Of a DNA stretch of 64,000 nt, positions 16,515 to 22,909 are shown in pieces. Below the pieces are notes generated by a model. It saw only the letters and a list, made by a program, of their open reading frames with translations, did no database searches and was not told the DNA's origin. A program made the position numbers and the translations under genes. Origin of the DNA: Fundidesulfovibrio terrae (GTDB lineage Bacteria; Desulfobacterota; Desulfovibrionia; Desulfovibrionales; Desulfovibrionaceae); NCBI RefSeq assembly GCF_022808915.1, contig NZ_JAKZFS010000005.1, positions 124,001-188,000 of the forward strand. Direction: 5' to 3'. Within the stretch, counting starts at the first letter, position 1. Each line of letters opens with the position of its first letter.

Positions 16515-17714
16515 GTGTTGACCGCGAAACTGCTCGAAAAATACGCCGACGTCCTTCTCTGGGGGCTGACCACTTCCCGCCCCAATCCCTACGAACCGGG
16601 CGACACCGTGCTGGTCCAGTATGACTTGGCCGGGCTCAAGCTGGCCGAGGTCCTGTTCGCCAAACTCATGGCGCGCGGCATCAATGTGGTGCCCCGGCTG
16701 ACCTTCACCTCGCGCATGGAGCTGGACTTCTACCAGTTGGCCAATGAAAGCCAGCTCTCCTTCATCGCCCCAGGTACCAAGGAACTTTACGAGAACCTGC
16801 ACGGGGCCGTGCACATCCTGGCTCCCGACAGCCTGACGCACCTCTCCGGCATCGACCCCAAGCGCATCGCCCAGACCGCCATCGCCCGCAAGCCCTTCCG
16901 GGACATCCTGGTCAAACGCGAGGAGGCCGGACAGTTCGGATGGACCCTGTGCGTCTGCCCCACCGACGAATACGCCCGGTGCGCGGGCCTCTCCAAGAAA
17001 GAGTTCACCGAACAGATCATCAAGGCCTGCCACCTGCGCGCGGCCGACCCGGTGAAGGAGTGGAACCGCATCTTCGCCGAGGCCATGGAAATCAAGAACT
17101 GGCTGAACGGCCTGGCCGTGGTTTCCTACCATGTGGAATCCGCAGGCGTGGACCTCACGGTCACGCCCGGAGAGCACCGCCGCTTCAAGGGCATCTCCGG
17201 CCACAACATCCCCAGCTTCGAGCTGTTCCTTTCCCCCGACTGGCGTGGCACAGAGGGCGTCTACTTCGCCGACCAGCCCTCCTACCGCAGCGGCAACCTG
17301 GTCAAGGGCGTGCGCCTGGAATTCAAGAAGGGCGAAGTCGTGGATGTGAAGGCCGAGCAGGGCGAGGAGTTCGTCAAGAAACAGGTGGCCATGGACAACG
17401 GGTCCAACAAGCTTGGCGAGTTCTCGCTTACCGACCGCCGCTTCTCCAAGATCGACAAATTCATGGCCAACACCCTCTTCGACGAGAACTTCGGTGGTGA
17501 GTACGGCAACTGCCACGTGGCCCTGGGCAGCTCGTATTCCGACACCTTCGACGGCGACCCGGCCCAGCTCACCGAAGCCCGCAAAGCCGAGCTTGGCTTC
17601 AACGACTCCGCCCTGCACTGGGACCTGGTGAACACCGAAAACAAGCGCGTCACCGCCACGCTCAAGGGCGGCGGGACCCTGGTGGTCTACGAGAACGGCC
17701 AGTTCACCTGCTGA
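16515..17714 (+). CDS. M29-family aminopeptidase
   Basis: A 399-residue cytoplasmic metallo-aminopeptidase of the AmpS / thermophilic aminopeptidase family, which removes N-terminal residues from peptides with two metal ions. Family features seen are the TVTPGEHRRFKG strand, the SGHNIPSFELF segment with a metal-ligand Glu, then FDENFGGEYGNCHVALGSS, and the terminal LHWDLV carrying the last His/Asp ligands. The start is a GTG at 16515 with TGGAG about 9 nt upstream; no ATG fits better. A bidirectional terminator follows. Confidence 0.88.
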   Translation: MLTAKLLEKYADVLLWGLTTSRPNPYEPGDTVLVQYDLAGLKLAEVLFAKLMARGINVVPRLTFTSRMELDFYQLANESQLSFIAPGTKELYENLHGAVHILAPDSLTHLSGIDPKRIAQTAIARKPFRDILVKREEAGQFGWTLCVCPTDEYARCAGLSKKEFTEQIIKACHLRAADPVKEWNRIFAEAMEIKNWLNGLAVVSYHVESAGVDLTVTPGEHRRFKGISGHNIPSFELFLSPDWRGTEGVYFADQPSYRSGNLVKGVRLEFKKGEVVDVKAEQGEEFVKKQVAMDNGSNKLGEFSLTDRRFSKIDKFMANTLFDENFGGEYGNCHVALGSSYSDTFDGDPAQLTEARKAELGFNDSALHWDLVNTENKRVTATLKGGGTLVVYENGQFTC

Positions 17715-17741
17715 TTCAATCCGTATACAAAATGCATCTTG

Positions 17742-17767
17742 AAACGCCCGGCCCGCGCCGGGCGTTT
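17742..17767. terminator. Bidirectional intrinsic terminator
   Basis: Stem AAACGCCCGGC (17742-17752) / GCCGGGCGTTT (17757-17767), 11 bp perfect with a CCGC loop. It lies between the convergent aminopeptidase and HD-GYP genes; each strand ends the stem with a short U-run. Confidence 0.75.
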
Positions 17768-17811
17768 CCGTTTCCCAGGGGCCCCGGCAGAATCGTCAAG
17801 TGGTAACAGCC

Positions 17812-19125
17812 TTAGAAGAGGAATCCGGCGGGATCGACGCCCAGGACGGACATGTCCAGAGCCGTGGCGATGGATATGTCGTCACCCAGTGCTCTGGCCT
17901 CAGGGGAGGAAAGGTCCAGTATCCGGTGAGGGCGGGGGCGCATGTTCGCGTCCATGATGATCTTGATCGTGGGCAGGAGGGGGCTTTCCGGGTTGGCCCC
18001 GCACACCAGGGCCACCTCACCGTTCCTCAAGCGAACCGGGCTTCCCACTGGATAGATGCCCAGGCACTTGATGAAAGGTTCGATCAGATCACGGGAGAAA
18101 TCCTTGTTGCGCATGGCGAACAGGATGCGCATGGCCGTGTTCGGCAGAATTGCCCGCCTGTAGGGGCGGTGACTGGTCATGGCGTCGTAGCAGTCGGCGA
18201 GGCCCACTATCTGCGCGGAGAGGCAGAGCCTGTCCCCGGAAACGCCCAGGGGATAGCCGGTTCCGTTGAACTTCTCGTGATGGTCGCGGATTGTCCTTAG
18301 AACCCCGTCCGAGACCATGTCCTGTTTTTCCAGGATGGCCGCCCCTTCCGCTGGGTGCGCCTTGACGACGCGGAACTCCTCCGGCGTCAGGCGGCGGGGC
18401 TTGTCGAGGATTTCCTCGGGAATCCTGGTTTTTCCCAGGTCGTGGAAAAGCCCGGCTTCCCCCAGCCTGCGCAGTTTCGGCTTTTCCAGGCCGAGATGAC
18501 GCCCGAAGACCACGGCCAGCACGGCCGTGTTGATGCAGTGGGTGAAGGTGTAGTCGTCGTTGAAGCGAAGGCTCACAAGGCTGACCAGGGCGTCGGGGTT
18601 GCTGGTCACGCTGTCGATCAGCCCTTCCACGAGCCTGACCGATGCCTCCCGATCCATGGGCCTGCCCAGTTTGGCGGCCAGGATGAACGAATTGATCACG
18701 CCGAAAGAGTCGTCATAGAGGCCCAGGGCACGGGCGTAGTCCTCCGCGCCCGGGAGCGGGTGGGCAACGTTATGACCGCAGGCGGCTTTATCTTCCGGGA
18801 CAGGAGCCTCCTCGATCAGCCGGTCCGAGCCGGCGTCCTGAATGAACAGATCCCGGTATCCCTGCTCCACGAGGTCCTTGATCTGTCTCGCGGAAGTGAT
18901 CCGGCCCGCCTCGGAGTACAGGTAGGGATGCTGTGTCCAGGACAGTCCCGTGTCCACCACCTCCATCCCCACCCTGAGCTCGGAGATCGCGATTTTGTGG
19001 ATGCCGCCCTGGTTGCCCAGAGCTGCTGGACCGGCATTCTGTCCTCGCCGCGTCCGGCACGCGCTGAGATCGCCTGAGGTATCGGGTTCGCGTCGCATTT
19101 GGATTTTCCGCTCAACCGGGTTCAC
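17812..19125 (-). CDS. HD-GYP cyclic-di-GMP phosphodiesterase with N-terminal DUF3391
   Basis: A 437-residue cytoplasmic protein predicted to hydrolyse cyclic-di-GMP. The N-terminal DUF3391-like part (about 44-100) contains ELRVGMEVVDTGLSW. The HD-GYP domain has His228-Asp229 with Lys232 (FHDLGKTRIP), the DHHEKFNGTGYP block at 281-292 with the complete Gly290-Tyr291-Pro292, then LADCYDAMTSHRPYR. All signature residues are intact. The GTG start at 19125 overlaps the PilZ gene's stop (GTGA), which favours translational coupling; an ATG ten codons in is an alternative. The pairing with a PilZ receptor points to local cyclic-di-GMP signalling. Confidence 0.9.
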   Translation of the reverse strand: MNPVERKIQMRREPDTSGDLSACRTRRGQNAGPAALGNQGGIHKIAISELRVGMEVVDTGLSWTQHPYLYSEAGRITSARQIKDLVEQGYRDLFIQDAGSDRLIEEAPVPEDKAACGHNVAHPLPGAEDYARALGLYDDSFGVINSFILAAKLGRPMDREASVRLVEGLIDSVTSNPDALVSLVSLRFNDDYTFTHCINTAVLAVVFGRHLGLEKPKLRRLGEAGLFHDLGKTRIPEEILDKPRRLTPEEFRVVKAHPAEGAAILEKQDMVSDGVLRTIRDHHEKFNGTGYPLGVSGDRLCLSAQIVGLADCYDAMTSHRPYRRAILPNTAMRILFAMRNKDFSRDLIEPFIKCLGIYPVGSPVRLRNGEVALVCGANPESPLLPTIKIIMDANMRPRPHRILDLSSPEARALGDDISIATALDMSVLGVDPAGFLF

Positions 19126-19766
19126 ATGTCAGGGCAAACTGCTCGGCCGGGCAATTCCATCATGGCAATGTCCAGCTGGTTGAGAAGCATGTCAAGGCGC
19201 AAGCCGGAAAACGTCCTGCGGCATTCCCCATGGCTGGCCTGGCGGTCCATGTCTTCGCACCACTTCGTGAGGCAGGCGATGCCGTACCTGCGGGCGTCTA
19301 CGAAATCCAGGACCAGTTCCTCGGGATGGGGGACTCCGTCCAGAGCCAGGCTCATGCCGAGATACATCCGGCCAGAGAGGTATTGAACGCGTCTCACTTC
19401 ATAGCCGGCCATGAATGACAACGGGCTGGAATGCCCTCCTGTGGCGTCCTGAATCTTGAAGTAGACGAGGGCCAGGGGAAGGTGGCTGTGGAAAGCGTCG
19501 AGTTGCCGGGGAGAGGATGTTTCGAAGGACAGGGCCATGCCTCCGGCGGAAATGTTGTTGATGAGAGGGTGGGGCGGCTTGCCCAGGATGAACGTGGGAG
19601 GTCCAAGGTCGCGCAGGTGGATTCGCTGGACACTTGTGCTGTTGCTGAACCATACCGCCAACTCCAGGATGAGCTCCCTGGTTACTTTCACCCGGAAGCT
19701 GCTGCGAGACTCACTCTGCTGAGGAACGATACTCCGGGGCGAGGATGTCTGGAAGCGCCGCATCAT
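19122..19766 (-). CDS. PilZ-domain protein
   Basis: A 214-residue protein with the cyclic-di-GMP-binding PilZ signature: RSSFR (Arg21-x3-Arg25) and NNISAGG (Asn71-x-Ser73-x2-Gly76), spaced somewhat further apart than in the minimal domain. The first of two adjacent ATGs (19766) is chosen because AGGAGG lies 7-8 nt upstream; the frame stays open for 15 more codons without support. It overlaps the HD-GYP gene by 4 nt. The likely role is a cyclic-di-GMP effector controlling motility or surface behaviour; the target is not evident. Confidence 0.82.
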   Translation of the reverse strand: MMRRFQTSSPRSIVPQQSESRSSFRVKVTRELILELAVWFSNSTSVQRIHLRDLGPPTFILGKPPHPLINNISAGGMALSFETSSPRQLDAFHSHLPLALVYFKIQDATGGHSSPLSFMAGYEVRRVQYLSGRMYLGMSLALDGVPHPEELVLDFVDARRYGIACLTKWCEDMDRQASHGECRRTFSGLRLDMLLNQLDIAMMELPGRAVCPDM

Positions 19767-20085
19767 GGTCGACCCTCCTGACAAATCGTTTGAAGACAGG
19801 GACAGATTCACGGACTGTCCTCACGCTGCCGCTCGTGGACCAAGGTCCCTTCGGACGTTCACGGGCGCATCCGTCCAGCGCCGTTTCACGGCTGCATTCT
19901 CTGCTCACGCGTCCGTCGCCAGCCTGTCAGGGTCAGATCGCCCCTGCGTGAACATGTAGTTGGGGGGCAAACGCACATTTAGCAATGGTCCTTTTTTGGT
20001 TTATTTTCGGCCAAAAAAGGGGCAGAAAATGCCTGGATAGAACTGTTCAAATTCCGGACGGCCTTTGGTCGGGGAGGGAAGGTGG
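19767..20085. other. A/T-richer divergent intergenic region
   Basis: 319 bp between the divergent PilZ and unknown genes, markedly richer in A/T from about 19960 on. It should hold both promoters. A 10-bp inverted repeat is listed at 19990-20020. I see no gene here. Confidence 0.6.
19990..20020. promoter_or_regulatory. Perfect inverted repeat upstream of the unknown gene at 20086
   Basis: Arms CCTTTTTTGG (19990-19999) and CCAAAAAAGG (20011-20020) with an 11-nt spacer, ending 65 nt before the start codon. No gene upstream needs a terminator in this orientation, so an operator or promoter-associated element is more likely. Confidence 0.5.
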
Positions 20086-21042
20086 ATGGAATGCGATTCT
20101 GGTAATGGCACGCCGGGCAGGCCACGGAAAAACCGGGCGCTCCATGCCGGTGACAAACTGCGCATGGCGTTCATGCTTCTTCAGAAATCTTGGGGAAGCA
20201 ATACGAATGTACCAGGTCATATTTTCAATATGAAACGATGGGAATTCTGCGGCTTGCCTAAAAGCATTAAAACCGTGAAGGAAGATATCCGGTGCGGGGT
20301 GGCATATGACAGGCTGGTGCGATATGCCTCACTGCTGAATATCCCTCCGGCGTTGCTTGCCGATGATTCGGTGCGTCATGCCGACCCTGATTTCGTGACT
20401 GCCATTGTCAAAGGGAAGTCGGATGGAGTTCCGCCGTCTATCATGCTTCAAAATATTTTTGGCACAACGGTCAATGAAAAATTCCTTGATTTCAACAGGC
20501 CTGAATATGTCGGCGAATTGTTCGACCTCATAAAGGGATTCTACATAGTCTACCTCATGAAGTTTCCCCTGGATGTGGGAATCAACAAGATGGCACTGGC
20601 AATATACGATACGGATGTCTATTGCCTGCGTATGAAGGCGAACTTTTTTCTCGAAACGGAACAAAACAGCATGGATGGGGAGATGCATAGGTGGGGGTCA
20701 TTTCTGTACGCAAACTTCTATTTGAACGAGATGCATTCCTTTGCGATGGCCATGCTTCCGGAACCTTTGCGGAACCCGGTGATCGTGGGAAGAAAGCCAT
20801 TTTACATGACCGGAAAATATCTTTTCGGTTCAGAGGCCTTCAGCCGGGAGCCGCTCTTTGCCGTCTTCCATATGGAACGCCACGAGCCTTTGCCCGAAGT
20901 GGACTGGGAGGATTCTTTTGAGGCGTTCTGCCGCGAGAACATCTCCTACCAGTTTCTCTTCTCGGGCGAGCCGGAATACGATTACGCCATGGTCCGCCTC
21001 CGAAGCGCTGGCGAAGGGATTTGGAACGCCAAGTCCGGCTAG
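20086..21042 (+). CDS. Unknown protein, possibly with an N-terminal HTH
   Basis: A 318-residue protein I do not recognise. The N-terminal ~85 residues (MAFMLLQKSW, a GHIFNMKRWEF segment, IRCGVAYDRLVRYASLLN, IPPALLADD) resemble the spacing of a degenerate XRE-type helix-turn-helix, the last helix ending like sequences of the type LxxIAxxLxVxxxxLL. The remainder is soluble and rich in aromatic residues. The ATG at 20086 has GGGAGGGAAGG upstream; an in-frame TTG at 20065 is less likely. Base composition is clearly less G/C-rich than both neighbours, suggesting acquisition from elsewhere. It stands alone, with its own inverted repeat upstream. Confidence 0.6.
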   Translation: MECDSGNGTPGRPRKNRALHAGDKLRMAFMLLQKSWGSNTNVPGHIFNMKRWEFCGLPKSIKTVKEDIRCGVAYDRLVRYASLLNIPPALLADDSVRHADPDFVTAIVKGKSDGVPPSIMLQNIFGTTVNEKFLDFNRPEYVGELFDLIKGFYIVYLMKFPLDVGINKMALAIYDTDVYCLRMKANFFLETEQNSMDGEMHRWGSFLYANFYLNEMHSFAMAMLPEPLRNPVIVGRKPFYMTGKYLFGSEAFSREPLFAVFHMERHEPLPEVDWEDSFEAFCRENISYQFLFSGEPEYDYAMVRLRSAGEGIWNAKSG

Positions 21043-21246
21043 TGGCGCCGACTCAGAAATCGAGAGCATGCTTTTGATGCCAAATTGTTTTGATGCGTTA
21101 CATCCAGATGGCGTATGGACGGACTGATCAAACGCTCTCCCGACAGCCTGGTGAAAGCTCCGGGGAGGCACAGCGCATTCTTTACACGCAGGCCGTCGCG
21201 GAGTAATTTGACCATCATCCGATCAACCCCTTTCCGGAGGACTTCC

Positions 21247-21741
21247 ATGACACCGATTATCCGTGGCGCGCTCCTGACCGTGCTCGCCCTGTTGTTCCTC
21301 GGCGCCCTGGCCTTCGCCGCCCAGGGCGGCACGCCCGACACCACAGGCTGGGAAAAGGGCGGGGCATACGACAAGTTCTATGACGCCAAGGAGGCCGACT
21401 CCTTCAAGGGCCGCGTGGAAGACATCATCGAGATCACGCCGTTGCCGGGCATGGCCAAGGGCGTCGGGCTCACTGTGCGAGACAAGAAAGACAACAAGGT
21501 GGAGACCGTGCACCTGGGCCCCAAGGATTTCGTCGATCTGGACTCCATCGGGCTCAAGAAGGGCGATACGGTGAAGGTTGCGGGCGTGTGGGCCAATATC
21601 GGCGGCAAGGACGTGGTCATGGCCTCCAAGGTGAAGAAGGACGAGGGCGTGGAACTCAAGGTGCGTCGCTCCAAGGACGGCATGCCCTGGTGGAGCCTGA
21701 GTGCCGAGGAACTGGCAAAGGAACGCAAGGCGGCGGATTGA
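21247..21741 (+). CDS. Secreted OB-fold-like protein
   Basis: A 164-residue protein with a clear signal peptide (about 1-24, cleavage after AFA). The mature part contains a stretch resembling a small beta barrel: SFKGRVEDIIEITP, LTVRDKKDNKVETVHLGP, GDTVKVAGVW and DVVMASKV, the pattern of exported OB-fold domains. I cannot name the family with confidence. CGGAGGAC precedes the ATG at 21247; the frame is open upstream to 21115 but lacks a signal start there. It ends 1 nt before the ATG of the lipoprotein gene, so the two are very probably cotranscribed and cooperate in the periplasm. Confidence 0.75.
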   Translation: MTPIIRGALLTVLALLFLGALAFAAQGGTPDTTGWEKGGAYDKFYDAKEADSFKGRVEDIIEITPLPGMAKGVGLTVRDKKDNKVETVHLGPKDFVDLDSIGLKKGDTVKVAGVWANIGGKDVVMASKVKKDEGVELKVRRSKDGMPWWSLSAEELAKERKAAD

Positions 21742-21742
21742 T

Positions 21743-22348
21743 ATGACGTCCCCCAGGTTGATACCCGCCCTGCTGGCTCTGGCGCTCCTCGCGGCTTGCG
21801 CCCCCAGGACCGCGCCCGTGGCGCAGATGCCCATGGCCCAGGCCCCGCAGTGGAAACCCGGCGACTACTGGGTGTTCAACACCAAGACCCGTAGCCCCTT
21901 CACCATGGCCGAGCGCATGGAAGTTGCACAGGTTGGCGACGAGATCGTCCTGACAGGCAACGGCGACCCCACCCGCAAGGTGCGCTTGGACAAGGACTTC
22001 TGCGTCAAGGAAAGCCAGGGAACCCTGCTCAGGTATTCTGTCGCGTCCGGACAGGACGCGTATATATTCTTTCCGTTGGCCGTGGGCGAATCGCGGACAT
22101 TCCAGCAAAGCACCGCCCTGGCCAAAGGCACGCAGAACTACGTCAACACGGTCATGGTGGAAGCCGCCGAGGAGATCACCGTTTCCGCCGGTACCTTCAA
22201 GACGTTCCGGATACGGGTGAGCAAGAGGAACGAAACCGGCTGGAGCGGGACCTACATGATGTGGTACGCCCCGGATGTGGGGTATTTCGTGCGGGTGGTT
22301 GATACCCAGAATAATATCGCGGAGCTGGTGAAGTACGGGAAGAAGTAG
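21743..22348 (+). CDS. Putative lipoprotein
   Basis: A 201-residue protein with a type II signal peptide and lipobox LAAC, Cys19 being the lipid-attachment residue. After a short linker of Ala, Pro and Gln, the mature domain starts WKPGDYWVFN and looks like an all-beta fold; the strings VSAGTFKTFRIRVSK and MMWYAPDVGYFVR are typical of DUF3108-like periplasmic domains, but this is a weak resemblance. Its ATG follows the previous stop by a single base. It should be matured by the Lol pathway (lolA at 6737). Confidence 0.78.
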   Translation: MTSPRLIPALLALALLAACAPRTAPVAQMPMAQAPQWKPGDYWVFNTKTRSPFTMAERMEVAQVGDEIVLTGNGDPTRKVRLDKDFCVKESQGTLLRYSVASGQDAYIFFPLAVGESRTFQQSTALAKGTQNYVNTVMVEAAEEITVSAGTFKTFRIRVSKRNETGWSGTYMMWYAPDVGYFVRVVDTQNNIAELVKYGKK

Positions 22349-22362
22349 CAGAGGAAGAGTAA

Positions 22363-22402
22363 GATGCCTCCGGCGGCCAAAGGGATCAGTCCCTTTGGAA
22401 TC
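22363..22402 (-). repeat. Dispersed stem-loop repeat, copy 3
   Basis: On plus it reads GCCTCCGGCGG, then the stem CCAAAGGGA / TCCCTTTGG, then AATCC. It begins 16 nt after the lipoprotein stop, tail-first in the direction of that gene, as at engB, marC and lysA. Confidence 0.85.
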
Positions 22403-22409
22403 CTTTATC

Positions 22410-22451
22410 GCTTCGCGGGCCAGACCGGCATGCCGGTCTGGCCCGCGAAGC
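22410..22451. repeat. Perfect 42-bp palindrome
   Basis: The 21-nt left half (22410-22430, starting GCTTCGCGGGCC) is the exact reverse complement of the right half (22431-22451), with the axis at CA|TG. ATTTT follows on plus, so as RNA it could act as a terminator for the lipoprotein operon. It is embedded between two repeat copies of opposite orientation. Confidence 0.9.
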
Positions 22452-22461
22452 ATTTTGGAGG

Positions 22462-22496
22462 TCCAGGGGGATCATCCCCCTGGCGGATCCGGGCGG
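22462..22496 (+). repeat. Dispersed stem-loop repeat, copy 4 (partial)
   Basis: Stem CCAGGGGGA (22463-22471) / TCCCCCTGG (22475-22483), the same variant as copy 5, but the tail is degenerate (CGGATCCGGGCGG instead of CCGCCGGAGGC). It faces copy 3 across the palindrome. Confidence 0.6.
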
Positions 22497-22554
22497 AGCC
22501 CAGCTCCCGTCCCTGTTTGACCTTTCATTCGGCGACGGGTATGTATCTCCCCGA

Positions 22555-22716
22555 ATGCGTTCGATATAATGGAACACGGTGCGAATCCGTGGCGGACCCG
22601 CCGCTGTATCCGGGGACGCGGGAGGGCATGGCGAAACGCCGGTCACTGGGGCTTTCCCCGGGAAGGCTGGCCCCTCCGCGAGTGATCCGGGAGCCAGAAG
22701 ACCTGTCGAAACGCAT
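22555..22716 (+). promoter_or_regulatory. Cobalamin riboswitch
   Basis: The landmarks of the adenosylcobalamin aptamer appear in order. TATAATGGAAC is followed by CGGTGCGAATCCGTGG and then CCCGCCGCTGTA. The central part holds GTCACTGG and GGGAAGGC, and the B12 box is GAGCCAGAAGACCTG at 22691-22705. P1 can form between ATGCGTTCG (22555-22563) and CGAAACGCAT (22707-22716). A terminator starts 23 nt downstream. It should switch off the cbpAB genes when B12 is plentiful. The order and wording closely match the E. coli btuB leader as I recall it. Confidence 0.95.
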
Positions 22717-22739
22717 CATCAACGGAATCCGAAGGCAAA

Positions 22740-22777
22740 GGGTTCCGGCAGGATAGTCCTGCCGGAACCCTTTTTTT
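22740..22777 (+). terminator. Expression platform of the cobalamin riboswitch
   Basis: A perfect 14-bp stem, GGGTTCCGGCAGGA (22740-22753) / TCCTGCCGGAACCC (22757-22770), loop TAG, followed by seven T. It lies between aptamer and first gene, so control is probably by premature termination. Confidence 0.92.
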
Positions 22778-22805
22778 GTTTGTACGGTGAAACAAAGGAG
22801 GAACC

Positions 22806-22907
22806 ATGAAAAAGAACGGCAAGAAAGACGTGATCGCCTTCAGGAAATCCTGCAAGGCCGACGGCACCGGACTGTCCCACTACATCCTGATGGATCCCAA
22901 GAAATAA
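22806..22907 (+). CDS. cbpA: CbpA-like modified-peptide precursor
   Basis: A 33-residue peptide. The N-terminal part is Lys-rich (MKKNGKKDVIAFRKS) and the C-terminal part is CKADGTGLSHYILMDP followed by KK, with one cysteine (Cys16). AAAGGAGGAA sits 4 nt before the ATG, the best ribosome site in the region. It directly follows a B12 riboswitch and directly precedes a radical SAM/SPASM-type enzyme, the arrangement I remember for the CbpA/CbpB families (a peptide precursor and its maturase). The likely role is substrate of the enzyme encoded 2 nt downstream. Mature product and function unknown. The family name is from memory; the context is seen directly. Confidence 0.82.
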   Translation: MKKNGKKDVIAFRKSCKADGTGLSHYILMDPKK

Positions 22908-22909
22908 CG

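Noticed and set aside
22565-22570. TATAAT as a -10 promoter box
   Set aside because: It lies downstream of the P1 strand and is part of the conserved cobalamin-aptamer string (TATAATGGAAC matches TTAATAGGGAA in other B12 leaders). A -35 box at the right distance is also poor.
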